Source: Clostridia bacterium (GTDB lineage Bacteria > Bacillota > Clostridia > UMGS1840). Taken from it: a DNA stretch of 64,000 nucleotides. This document shows positions 1 through 7,579 of this stretch, in pieces. Within the stretch, counting starts at the first letter, position 1. Each line of letters begins with the position of its first letter. The notes under the pieces were generated by a model, which made no database searches, had not been told where the DNA came from, and saw nothing but the letters and a program-made list of their open reading frames with translations. The position numbers and the translations under genes were made by a program. The DNA is taken from contig JAFUIN010000028.1 of NCBI GenBank assembly GCA_017468465.1, positions 1-64,000 of the forward strand, read 5' to 3'.

Positions 1-611
1 CTGTCATATTGCTTGATCAGGCTCTCAAAGTCCTTGTTCTCAATCACAGTCTCACGAAGTCTGAAAGCGGCTGCTTCCAGAAGCTCCAATGTGCTTGATA
101 GATTTACAGGCTGACCTCCGAAGCTTTTTCCGGCACTGCCGTAGCTGTACCTGATCATCTTATAGAAGGTTGCAGCCCTTTCCACATCGTATAGGTTCGC
201 TTTTTCTGATAAAATCTTTATAATTATTTCTGCATCTTTCTCGTCAAAAAGTTCCTCTGCTATTGCAATTTCTTCTTTCAAAAATGGATAGTTTGGTGCA
301 TCCATGTTTAAGAAGTCCTGCAGTATCCCAAATTCTTGCCTACTGTGCAGGTTGTAAAATTTCAAAGCTTTGATAAGTGCCATCGGTCTTTCTTTTATAC
401 ATCTGAACATATTGACAAGGTCAGAGTTAAAGTCGTTGTACACTTCAAACTTTTCCTTATGCTTTGCAAAGAGAATTGAAGCACCTCCGCCAAACACCTC
501 TATGTATCTTCTGTACAACAAAGGGAATGACTTTAAGATTATCTCTCGCATTGCTCTTTTACCGCCTACATACGGAATCGGACTGTTCTGATATTTTGCT
601 ATCTCAAACAC
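1..611 (-). CDS. Dam-type (D12 class) N6-adenine DNA methyltransferase, C-terminus off window
   Basis: Reverse-strand translation gives about 200 residues that open with NSPIPYVGGKRAMREII and EVFGGGASILFA. These are the SAM-binding start (PYxGGK, FxGxG) of D12-class DNA adenine methyltransferases. YNDFNSDLVNMF follows, then YSYGSAGKSFGG. The catalytic DPPY motif should lie beyond the window edge. No ATG is in frame after the upstream stop. The best start is GTG at 611-609, but a good Shine-Dalgarno (CGGAGG) sits 8 nt before an ATA at 602-600, so the true start is unclear. In mobile elements such enzymes usually protect the element from restriction. It lies downstream of a leader ORF and a hairpin and may be regulated separately from the large operon. 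Confidence 0.85.
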   Translation of the reverse strand, partial: MFEIAKYQNSPIPYVGGKRAMREIILKSFPLLYRRYIEVFGGGASILFAKHKEKFEVYNDFNSDLVNMFRCIKERPMALIKALKFYNLHSRQEFGILQDFLNMDAPNYPFLKEEIAIAEELFDEKDAEIIIKILSEKANLYDVERAATFYKMIRYSYGSAGKSFGGQPVNLSSTLELLEAAAFRLRETVIENKDFESLIKQYD

Positions 612-631
612 CTCCGATTTGGCATAAATTT

Positions 632-669
632 AGGCGGTTGTTTTCCTCATTGGGGATTCACAACCGCCT
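632..669 (-). promoter_or_regulatory. Hairpin upstream of the methyltransferase
   Basis: Perfect 10-bp inverted repeat (AGGCGGTTGT / ACAACCGCCT) with an 18-nt loop, located 16 nt after the leader ORF stop and just before the methyltransferase ribosome site. There is no T-tract, so it is not a simple terminator. Its arm shares GAGGCGGT with the terminator at 763-820. An attenuation-like role is inference. Confidence 0.5.
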
Positions 670-683
670 CTTCACTACGATAT

Positions 684-731
684 TTATGCACAGGGTGCAT
701 CGCGCACCAGGTTGCCACATTTCTTTTTCAT
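684..731 (-). CDS. 15-residue leader peptide candidate
   Basis: Tiny ORF MKKKCGNLVRDAPCA with a strong AAGGAG Shine-Dalgarno about 8 nt before its ATG, placed between the operon terminator and the hairpin preceding the methyltransferase. It has two cysteines and a basic N-terminus. The strong ribosome site and the order leader, hairpin, enzyme suggest a translated leader or a micropeptide. It matches no family I recognise. Confidence 0.4.
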   Translation of the reverse strand: MKKKCGNLVRDAPCA

Positions 732-762
732 AGCAATCTGCTCCTTTCTGCCTTATTTCAGG

Positions 763-820
763 CACAAAAAAAGAGGCGGTCAATTCGTGTGTTTAAGTTC
801 ACACAAACTGACCGCCTCAA
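763..820 (-). terminator. Rho-independent terminator of the accessory operon
   Basis: 10-bp stem GAGGCGGTCA / TGACCGCCTC with an inner GTGTG/CACAC stem, followed on the minus strand by seven T. It lies just after the stop of the ArdA-like gene (834) and closes the operon. Confidence 0.85.
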
Positions 821-833
821 TTTTGTTTTATTG

Positions 834-1964
834 TTAAGCCCATTCTATATCAAAATATGCTTCAAATCCATCATTGCCTTTTGTTTTCAAAACGAGTCCT
901 TCGTCTACGAAGACATGCTCATATCTCGACAAAATATCTTTAGCTAACTTTTTGGGATCTTCATTGGTTGGGAACACAGCACTTTTTATCGGTTCGAGTG
1001 ATTCAAGTAATGTTTCAGAACAGATGCCAGGATAGAACCTGTAAGATCCGTGTGTATAATATATCTCCAAAAATCGTCTGGCACTGTATTGTTCCCTTTT
1101 CTGTTTACTTAATATTTTGAGTTTACATCTCAGTGCATTATTGTCTTCAATCCCTGCCCAAATCTCAGCACAATAATTAATTTCCCTAATACTATCACCT
1201 ACCGTCCATGTTATAGGAAATTTTGACATATGTGTCCTTTCCACTCTTATAATAAATCTTTTATCTCTCATCCTATGTAATGCACGGGTTATGCTGTAAT
1301 CTGTCGTAGGGAGATTGATTGTGAGCTTTGGAATCTCATCACATTTCTTGTTATGTGCCTCAAAATCAATCAGTGTTATCCTTGCAACATCACGCATTCC
1401 ATCATCCTCAACATCAGAATCCATCGATATACCATTATAAAAATCTGCGTCATCACCATCACATAAGCCGGGGATCCGTATTGCATAATGATGTCTGTTT
1501 ACAAACTTTCCCTTCTTATTTTTTTGTGCGTCATGTAAGGCTTCAACCATAGACATCTTTTCGTATTCAGGGTAGTCCTCTTTTAGCAGTCTGTATGCCT
1601 CTTCATCGCCTGATACATAATGAAAATCGTAAAGGACAGAATCAAATGCCAGATTAAGAAAGTCCTTGTTTGTTGTCGGAATAACAGAATATATAAGATT
1701 TATAAACCTATCTTCAAAATTTCCTTTCTCAAGCTCGTAAAAGAAAGCAAAGTAGTTCAATTCATCTACCGTTAATTTTCTGGAAATTATCTCGCTGTTA
1801 AGTTCTCTACTTCCGGTATCCACTGAGACAATCTCATGAGCAAAATTATTCTCATCGTTTAGTCCGAATTCCATAAGAAACACATCTAAATCTCTCGCTT
1901 CTTTAGGCAACGATAAAATCTTCACCTTACCGTTTGATAAATTCTCAATTTCACAAATCATCAC
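834..1964 (-). CDS. ArdA-like antirestriction-type protein
   Basis: Product of 376 aa, last gene of the accessory operon. Two halves look alike: residues about 13-70 (ILSLPKEARDLDVFLMEFGL, then VDELNYFAFFYELE) and about 215-265 (LTINLPTTDYSITRALHRMR, then IREINYCAEIWAGI). This pattern of an L-P-x-x strand/helix followed by an LNxLA-like helix recalls ArdA DNA-mimic modules. The protein is acidic in its N-terminal half, as expected for a DNA mimic. A GAGGA ribosome site 7 nt before the ATG fixes the start. It ends in FDIEWA and lacks the Met-rich tail of its neighbours. Assignment rests on remembered family pattern only; it could be another ICE accessory family. Confidence 0.45.
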   Translation of the reverse strand: MMICEIENLSNGKVKILSLPKEARDLDVFLMEFGLNDENNFAHEIVSVDTGSRELNSEIISRKLTVDELNYFAFFYELEKGNFEDRFINLIYSVIPTTNKDFLNLAFDSVLYDFHYVSGDEEAYRLLKEDYPEYEKMSMVEALHDAQKNKKGKFVNRHHYAIRIPGLCDGDDADFYNGISMDSDVEDDGMRDVARITLIDFEAHNKKCDEIPKLTINLPTTDYSITRALHRMRDKRFIIRVERTHMSKFPITWTVGDSIREINYCAEIWAGIEDNNALRCKLKILSKQKREQYSARRFLEIYYTHGSYRFYPGICSETLLESLEPIKSAVFPTNEDPKKLAKDILSRYEHVFVDEGLVLKTKGNDGFEAYFDIEWA

Positions 1965-1982
1965 ATTTTCCTCATTTCTGTT

Positions 1983-2870
1983 TTATATTGAATTCATATT
2001 CATTCCCTGTGTTTGTTCTTCAATTCCCTTTGCATAATCGAGCATGCTTTGAACATCTTCAGGGACATCGTCAAAGCTCACATGTATATCTCCTGCAAAG
2101 GTTGGTGTGTACCAATAGTCATATGAGCCGATTCTATCACGCTCTGCCTTAACTGTCGGTGGCATTGTTTCTCCATCTTCACCATAAAAGCCAAGACTAA
2201 ATGCAAACTGTGTTCCCCAATGCTCACCCGATGATTCAATATCTACATACACTAGCCCCACACAGATTTCGCCTGTCTTATCTGACTTAATCACTGCAGG
2301 AAGTGAAACAAACTCATCTCCGACAGTATCGAGATCATCCACACAATCTGTCTTATGGGTGGAGCAAAAGACCTCATGCATTGTTTTTAAAAGCTCTTTT
2401 GCTTCGAGCTTGTCTTCTGTCTTGTACGAAGCTGCCACCTTTTTGAAATCAATTTTCTCTTCATTAAATCTCATACTCAGGTTGTTGAGATATACCGTAT
2501 CCCTTCCAATACCCACTGAACCGATCTGACTCAAATATTTGACATCTGCCTGTGATATTACTTCAGCATCACCGTATCTTTTGTTATAAAACTGTGCTTG
2601 CATTGGGGTTATTGAGGCATACTTATCACTTCCGGTATCTGTTGCAAGAAAGAATGTTCCGCAGATAATATCGTTGCCGATCGTTCTATTCGGAACAAGC
2701 TCTTTTTCTTTTCCCTCTGAATTGCATATAAGGAGTGTTTTTTCATCGAGCCTTACTTCTTCTGTTTCTCCCTCAACAATGCTCTTATATGCTTCAGGTA
2801 CATTCTTTATATTTTCTATATAAGGTTCCTTTAACGGCTCAAAGACCATCACCTTGATTCTGTTCTCCAT
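1983..2870 (-). CDS. DUF3846 domain protein with Met-rich tail
   Basis: Product of 295 aa. The N-terminal 100 residues (IKVMVFEPLKEPYIENIKN, LLICNSEGKEKELVPNR, DIICGTFFLA) match the DUF3846 pattern common in clostridial conjugative elements; its function is unknown. The C-terminal part (about 165-280) is acidic and unrecognised. The protein ends EEQTQGMNMNSI, a variant of the tail shared across this operon. Its start overlaps the DUF3789 gene by 32 bp in another frame, and its ribosome site lies inside that gene, which implies translational coupling. Confidence 0.7.
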   Translation of the reverse strand: MENRIKVMVFEPLKEPYIENIKNVPEAYKSIVEGETEEVRLDEKTLLICNSEGKEKELVPNRTIGNDIICGTFFLATDTGSDKYASITPMQAQFYNKRYGDAEVISQADVKYLSQIGSVGIGRDTVYLNNLSMRFNEEKIDFKKVAASYKTEDKLEAKELLKTMHEVFCSTHKTDCVDDLDTVGDEFVSLPAVIKSDKTGEICVGLVYVDIESSGEHWGTQFAFSLGFYGEDGETMPPTVKAERDRIGSYDYWYTPTFAGDIHVSFDDVPEDVQSMLDYAKGIEEQTQGMNMNSI

Positions 2871-2976
2871 TCAGATATTTCTCCTCCATTCTTGATTCTT
2901 GACCGCTTACAATGAAGCAGCACATCATAACTACACCGAAGATTGCTCCTCCGGCAAAACTTAATACATACAGCAT
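2839..2976 (-). CDS. DUF3789 small membrane protein
   Basis: 45-residue product: MLYVLSFAGGAIFGVVMMC, then CFIVSGQESRMEEKYLNG and a short polar end. One N-terminal transmembrane helix with glycines and the GxxxGVxxMC pattern matches DUF3789, a small one-helix family in ICE accessory regions. GAGGTG 8 nt before the ATG supports the start, 12 nt after the stop of the upstream gene. Role unknown; a membrane anchor or toxin-like micropeptide are both possible. Confidence 0.6.
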   Translation of the reverse strand: MLYVLSFAGGAIFGVVMMCCFIVSGQESRMEEKYLNGEQNQGDGL

Positions 2977-2988
2977 TTTTATTCACCT

Positions 2989-3330
2989 CTACATTTCCAT
3001 TTGTGGTTCTTCATCAATATCATTGTCTGTAAGAATTATGAAGTTTGATTCATCATACGGTTTTACGGTTGACCTTTCTATAAAATCAGGCCCTCGTTTT
3101 GTAAAGTATGCAACCTCATATTCGTTTGCATCTACTACTTCTCCATCACCGTACAGAAAACTTCTGACTTCGACATCTATTGACTCAATTTCAGGATTAT
3201 CTTCCAGAAAGTTCTGATATGCTGTCCAATTTTCTAACCCTGATTCATTTTCAGGAATTCCTCCGCAAAGAAAGGTCTCTGTTGAGCCATTCTCCGCCGA
3301 TAGAGTTATATGCGAAAACAAAACTGCCAT
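2989..3330 (-). CDS. Hypothetical accessory protein ending in QMEM
   Basis: 113 aa from the ATG at 3330 (MAVLFSHITLSAENGS). This start is chosen because GGGAGGT, embedded in the last codons of the upstream gene, lies 8 nt before it. The product is acidic, with no signal peptide or membrane segment, and ends DIDEEPQMEM, a short form of the shared tail. No family recognised. The gene follows the preceding stop by one nucleotide, so it is tightly coupled. Confidence 0.6.
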   Translation of the reverse strand: MAVLFSHITLSAENGSTETFLCGGIPENESGLENWTAYQNFLEDNPEIESIDVEVRSFLYGDGEVVDANEYEVAYFTKRGPDFIERSTVKPYDESNFIILTDNDIDEEPQMEM

Positions 3331-3331
3331 T

Positions 3332-3808
3332 CTACATACCTCCCATAGACATCGTTTCCTGATAATTGATTTCGTCTTCAATTTCTTTTACTGTGAGAGC
3401 ATCTACTACAACACTCTCAAATTTTTCTTCATTCTCGCATAATTCTCTAAATCTATGTCCGAAATCAATTAATAGGTCTAAATTATCAGAAGAACAATAA
3501 AATCCGCCTGCTTCACAATCAAAATTTATCTGTTCCAATCCCTCTTCCTTTGAAAAGTAATAACAAAAGACATTCTTCCATTCGTGACCATTTCCATGAG
3601 TATATAGTCCATCCTCTTTTACTGGCTCACCTATTTTTTCCGCATACTTGTTAAATGCATTACGGCCATAATTCTCATATTCGCCTTTTAGAAAATTCAA
3701 TGGTACTCCCAAATTATACTTGCCGTACCTTGCATCCTCATATACGGTAATGCCGAATGGTTTATGGCTTTCGTTAAATAGTTCGATTTTTTCTTTAATC
3801 TCACTCAC
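3332..3808 (-). CDS. Hypothetical accessory protein ending in MSMGGM
   Basis: 158 aa, GTG start, one nucleotide after the stop of the upstream gene. Residues about 15-100 hold an aromatic, Gly-rich segment (GITVYEDARYGKYNLG, HGNGHEWKNVFCYYF). The C-terminal part is acidic and helical, ending YQETMSMGGM. No family recognised. The last codons ATG GGA GGT ATG TAG also contain the next gene's ribosome site. The 16 nt across this junction are identical to those across the upstream junction. Confidence 0.6.
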   Translation of the reverse strand: MSEIKEKIELFNESHKPFGITVYEDARYGKYNLGVPLNFLKGEYENYGRNAFNKYAEKIGEPVKEDGLYTHGNGHEWKNVFCYYFSKEEGLEQINFDCEAGGFYCSSDNLDLLIDFGHRFRELCENEEKFESVVVDALTVKEIEDEINYQETMSMGGM

Positions 3809-3809
3809 T

Positions 3810-4499
3810 CTACATACCTCCCATCAGCATTCCGCCATCTTCTTCGATGTCCTGATCTTCTTCGGGAAGAGCTTCCGGCTCCTGCGATTTCCCAATTGCC
3901 TTCAGTGCAACATCTTCCATTCTCGCTTGCAGATGACTTTCAATTTCTGCCTTGGCTTCTGTTACTGTTTTATCCATCTGCTCATTAAACATGGAAAACA
4001 TATACGGATAATTTGAACCTAACTGCATTGTTACCTTGTTAAGAGTTGACAATATCTGTTCCTTATCCGCTTTTGTAAATGTTCTCTTATTCTGTATAAG
4101 CTCCTCAACGGCCTGGGTTGTTTCCTTGAGTTGTTTTGTAAGTTCCTGCATTTCTTCTCTGAACTCATTGCTGAACTGCTCTCGTTTGTCGACAAACGGA
4201 CAGGGTTCTATGTACTCTCCGTTTAGTCTTGTTAATGTTACAGGAACACCTGCACCCATGTTAAGAGAGGTTATTGCCTGTGCGAATTGAGATTGACTCA
4301 TTGCAATTTCAATGTATGGCAGGTTCTCTGCATAGTATCTGTCATAATTTAGGTCCCTATCCATAAACGCAGGGCTAATACGAAGATTGATTATATCGTG
4401 ATGTTTAATAGAGCTGCCGAATAATGCTTGTTTTCCACTGCACTGACTTCTGCCAATATACAGATTTGCAAAGCTTGGATGTTTAACCCTTTCTGACAT
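3810..4499 (-). CDS. Hypothetical phage/ICE-type protein ending in MLMGGM
   Basis: 229 aa. Residues about 60-110 (YIEIAMSQSQFAQAITSLN, GAGVPVTLTRLNG, PFVDKREQF) match a segment seen widely in phage and ICE hypothetical proteins (AQFAxxITSxNxGxGVPxT). It is followed by a long coiled-coil-like region (about 110-200). The end is very acidic (PEEDQDIEEDGGMLMGGM). AGGAGG about 8 nt before the ATG supports the start. Function unknown; the layout of a small N-terminal domain plus coiled coil suggests an oligomer or adaptor. Confidence 0.6.
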   Translation of the reverse strand: MSERVKHPSFANLYIGRSQCSGKQALFGSSIKHHDIINLRISPAFMDRDLNYDRYYAENLPYIEIAMSQSQFAQAITSLNMGAGVPVTLTRLNGEYIEPCPFVDKREQFSNEFREEMQELTKQLKETTQAVEELIQNKRTFTKADKEQILSTLNKVTMQLGSNYPYMFSMFNEQMDKTVTEAKAEIESHLQARMEDVALKAIGKSQEPEALPEEDQDIEEDGGMLMGGM

Positions 4500-4512
4500 T
4501 TCGATCCACCTC

Positions 4513-5187
4513 CTATTTGATTCTCAATGTCTGTCCTTTGTACGAAAACACATTTTGATTTCGCCTGTGTTTCATCGAATTATTTACATACGGTTCTTTT
4601 CTTTTGTTTTTCCTTTCCTTATATCCATTAACACCATACTGCTGAATAAATTTTGCATTGATAATTAAAAACAGGACCTTATCATCAAGGATTCCTTCTT
4701 CAAACAAATCCTCTTCGCAAAGTCCTGATTCCATCCCTGCTATCATCTTAACAGCATGATAAAGATTGTACTTTTCTACTCCTTCGCCATGTTCATAGAT
4801 ACTCGGTAAAACATAAAGCGGATTAGATACATAGTTTGCCAAGATAGTTTCAAACTGTCGGTGTGTACTTAACAAATAGATAATTGCCATAGATGTAAAA
4901 TCTTTTTCGTTTGTATTCTTTATCCATTTGCTGTACATTCTCCAAAACATATCTCTATGTTCCTCGTTGCAAAAGATAAACTCATCAAACAAAAATCTGT
5001 CTATTGTTCGTGTAACTCTTTTGCTGATTTCTCCGTAACCGTATTCTCGCATAAAATCTCTGAGCAACCCGATGTACTGAGCTTTGAATCGTTTCTCTTC
5101 TCTTTCACATCGTGCCATGTTCGGAGTCTGTTGCATCATACATTCATACATAAACAATTCTGTCCCGGACATAAATTTAGTCGCCAT
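4513..5187 (-). CDS. DUF6075-like accessory protein
   Basis: 224 aa. The core (about 68-165: FIFCNEEHRDMFWRMY, AIIYLLSTHRQFETIL, YHAVKMIAGME) follows the DUF6075 layout found in phages and conjugative elements of Firmicutes, where NEEH precedes a helical region and a late LFLIINAKFIQQYG. The C-terminus is basic (KERKNKRK, KHRRNQ), unlike the acidic tails of its neighbours. The start overlaps the upstream stop as TGATG. Function unknown. Confidence 0.5.
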   Translation of the reverse strand: MATKFMSGTELFMYECMMQQTPNMARCEREEKRFKAQYIGLLRDFMREYGYGEISKRVTRTIDRFLFDEFIFCNEEHRDMFWRMYSKWIKNTNEKDFTSMAIIYLLSTHRQFETILANYVSNPLYVLPSIYEHGEGVEKYNLYHAVKMIAGMESGLCEEDLFEEGILDDKVLFLIINAKFIQQYGVNGYKERKNKRKEPYVNNSMKHRRNQNVFSYKGQTLRIK

Positions 5188-5627
5188 CAGTTTTTCTCAG
5201 CTTGCTTATTCAAACCGGGCAAACGAGGGTTCATATCATACGCAAGCTGTGTAAGGATTCTATAACCCTTGATAGTCTCGATGAGATATAATTCAAGGGT
5301 ATCCATTGCACCTTCAAAGGTCTCAAGTAAGCCTTCTATATTGAGGGGATTAAGTATCAACGCTGCATTCCAAACCTTGAAATCATCGCTGTCAAATCCT
5401 GCGGAAAGCATTGTATCCTTTATGTCTTCTGTAAGTGAATCAAGGAACTTATCAACATCATTGATTGAATTCAAAAGACCAATCATTAAATCATCGCCAT
5501 TTTTAACAAGTGTTGAAATCTCCGTTTCTTCTACATCTGTAACAATGGATAATTCCTCTACATAAAATTTGAATTTACGAACTCTATCCTGCATTGTGTA
5601 CAGGATATCAATATTTCTAATCATCAT
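5187..5627 (-). CDS. Hypothetical helical protein
   Basis: 146 aa, or 145 if the second ATG at 5624 is used, which has better spacing from the AGGAGG site. Acidic and predicted all-helical; no motifs recognised. It starts a few bases after the NMSM-tailed gene and overlaps the next gene by one base. It has no Met-rich tail. Confidence 0.55.
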   Translation of the reverse strand: MMIRNIDILYTMQDRVRKFKFYVEELSIVTDVEETEISTLVKNGDDLMIGLLNSINDVDKFLDSLTEDIKDTMLSAGFDSDDFKVWNAALILNPLNIEGLLETFEGAMDTLELYLIETIKGYRILTQLAYDMNPRLPGLNKQAEKN

Positions 5628-5635
5628 TTTTCCTC

Positions 5636-6658
5636 CTACATACTCATATTTGGTCCTTCAGTGGTCTCGTAGTCGAACCATTCGTCACATTCTTCAGCAG
5701 ACCAATTTCCTGCTAAAGCCTGCGAAAAATCAGCAAGCCTTTGTTCATCAACACCACTGCACTCAATTTGTATTCCATAGTAACCGTTATAGATTTCAGT
5801 TACTTTTGCATTTAAGACATCAGACCACGCTTTCCTTCCTTCGCTTGTAAGCATTGAATCCGATAAGTCTTCCACTGTGGCAAGGTCAATTTCTGCCTCA
5901 TCATGTACCAAATGAACAGACGAAAGCTTCACACTCTGTATTAAATCTCCAAGTGTAAGATTTGAAAGAGTTTGACTTAATGGTACTTTTACGAAGGAGT
6001 TTCCTTCTGTTGCTACATCCGGCAGAAATGTACCCATCAGTTCCGGTGCCACAAAAAGTTTTTCACCGTCTTTACCTTCGAAGTACATGTTTTCTTCTGT
6101 CACTCTAAAGGTGTACATCTTTCCGTTGTTCTCGTACTTATCACCATTGATGTAATAGTTACGAGCTTCGGGTAATGTTTTCTTAGCAATTTCCTCAACA
6201 GGTTCATTCAATTTACCGTGTTCATCACGAAATCTTCGGCTGTTAAGGAACTGCGGTTCCTGAAACCTCTTATCATAACAGTAAATATAAAAGTCGTAAT
6301 TGCCGTCATCACATATAGCACGAATATCATATTCATATCCATCCGTCTCAACGAATACTCCGTATGAGGTGCTTTCTTTGGAATCAATTTTGGCATTGGG
6401 ATTTCCATAGACTACACTCCGCATATACATTCTGTCGGTCAGCATTCTTTCTCTTAAGAATTCCATTACTTTGTTAAGATCTTCCTTGAACACTTCGTTG
6501 TTAAGTTTACCTTTATTTTCAAACCAACTATGGTGAAAACTGTTTCCGCCTGAGCCGAAATCTCCTCGGATATATCCGATTAAACCTGTGGTTTCTCGCT
6601 CGACTTTGTTGGAATAAAAATTATCTTTGCGATTATGATAAAAGTTGAACTTGAGCAT
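5636..6658 (-). CDS. Hypothetical 340-aa accessory protein ending in NMSM
   Basis: The N-terminus (about 20-50) has ETTGLIGYIRGDFGSGGNSF followed by HHSWF, a pattern seen in ICE accessory proteins. The middle carries Y/D-rich strands (YDIRAICDDGNYDFYIYCYD). The C-terminal 130 residues (LGDLIQSVKLSSVHLVHDE, then AGNWSAEECDEWF) form a second domain. It ends ETTEGPNMSM. The stop codon is immediately followed by GAGGA, the next gene's ribosome site. I recognise no enzymatic motif. Its start overlaps the preceding gene by 26 bp. Confidence 0.6.
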   Translation of the reverse strand: MLKFNFYHNRKDNFYSNKVERETTGLIGYIRGDFGSGGNSFHHSWFENKGKLNNEVFKEDLNKVMEFLRERMLTDRMYMRSVVYGNPNAKIDSKESTSYGVFVETDGYEYDIRAICDDGNYDFYIYCYDKRFQEPQFLNSRRFRDEHGKLNEPVEEIAKKTLPEARNYYINGDKYENNGKMYTFRVTEENMYFEGKDGEKLFVAPELMGTFLPDVATEGNSFVKVPLSQTLSNLTLGDLIQSVKLSSVHLVHDEAEIDLATVEDLSDSMLTSEGRKAWSDVLNAKVTEIYNGYYGIQIECSGVDEQRLADFSQALAGNWSAEECDEWFDYETTEGPNMSM

Positions 6659-7079
6659 TCTCGTTTATCTCTCCTTCCGCAATTTTCTTATATGTATCGT
6701 CATCTCTTATTTCTCGATGAACGATATCAAGCATTATACTTACTACTGCATCTGACTTGAACTTGACTTCATTATTATCATACGGCTCTGCTCTCACAGC
6801 ATTTGAAAGCATATCTACATACTCTACAATTGCAATTCCATGTGTGTCATGCAATTCTTCCAAGTCGTTGATGCTGATGAGCTTTACCTCATCTCTGATT
6901 CTGTTTGCAGTATCAATGTTATCCTGAATTATCTTCCCCTTATCCTCAAATTCAGGTGAATAAAACAGGCTCTTTCTGAACTTCTCAATTGGCTCCTCGA
7001 ATGAGTCTGCCATGCAGATTATATGTTCAGCCAACAGCCCGATCCCTCTGCAAAACTCCCTTCCTTCGTTGCTTATCAT
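6633..7079 (-). CDS. Hypothetical helical protein
   Basis: 148 aa, mostly helical and acidic, without recognised motifs; ends NENAQVQLLS, so it lacks the Met-rich tail. TGGAGG 10 nt before the ATG supports the start. It overlaps the following gene by 26 bp. A 63-nt gap separates it from the preceding gene, the largest gap in the operon. Confidence 0.55.
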   Translation of the reverse strand: MISNEGREFCRGIGLLAEHIICMADSFEEPIEKFRKSLFYSPEFEDKGKIIQDNIDTANRIRDEVKLISINDLEELHDTHGIAIVEYVDMLSNAVRAEPYDNNEVKFKSDAVVSIMLDIVHREIRDDDTYKKIAEGEINENAQVQLLS

Positions 7080-7142
7080 AGCTCTTTAACCTCCATAAAG
7101 TTGAAATAAAAAAGGAGATACATTCTTGTTAGAACATATCGC

Positions 7143-7559
7143 CTACATACCCATGCTCATTCCCGGATCCTGTTCTTCCTGTCCGATCATAAGCTCATCG
7201 AATCTTTCCTTCATATACTCTGCCGGGGACATTTCTAATGCTCTGCCTGCGGCATTATATGACGGAAGTCCGTTTTCATTTTTAAATTCGGTCTGTTTCG
7301 GAATTCTGCGATTCTGGAGCATGAAATCATCAATTGCATCCATCACTTCTGCTCTGTCCCATGTTTTAAGACCGTCAGTGTGTTTTATATCCAGATCCTT
7401 ATTCTGCACTGCCTTCTGCTGCATTCGAAGACTTATGTCCTTACTTATAAGCTCTGAAACATATTTTTGCTTTGTCATTCCTTCCTGCTCGACAAACTCA
7501 TCAAGCTTGTCAAACAATTTACCGTCAATTTTTACGGCTAAGATTCTGCCTTCAGCCAT
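7143..7559 (-). CDS. Ribbon-helix-helix protein with HNH-associated repeat and MSMGM tail
   Basis: 138 aa from the ATG at 7559 (AGGAGG 7 nt upstream). Residues about 5-45 (RILAVKIDGKLFDKLDEFVE, then YVSELISKDI) resemble a ribbon-helix-helix DNA-binding fold. Residues about 70-120 (TWDRAEVMDAIDDFMLQNRR, IPKQTEF, GLPSYNAAGRALEM) resemble the homing-endonuclease-associated repeat, a DNA-recognition helical unit. The end EEQDPGMSMGM is the clearest case of the shared tail. A sequence-specific regulator of the element is the likeliest role, as inference. Confidence 0.55.
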   Translation of the reverse strand: MAEGRILAVKIDGKLFDKLDEFVEQEGMTKQKYVSELISKDISLRMQQKAVQNKDLDIKHTDGLKTWDRAEVMDAIDDFMLQNRRIPKQTEFKNENGLPSYNAAGRALEMSPAEYMKERFDELMIGQEEQDPGMSMGM

Positions 7560-7579
7560 TTCATTTCCTCCTTTCAAAT

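Noticed and set aside
632-669. Hairpin as a second terminator
   Set aside because: It lacks a T-run on either strand.
4513-5187. CRISPR- or toxin-related function for the accessory operon genes
   Set aside because: No repeat-spacer array, nuclease or toxin motif was seen; similarity is to ICE accessory families only.
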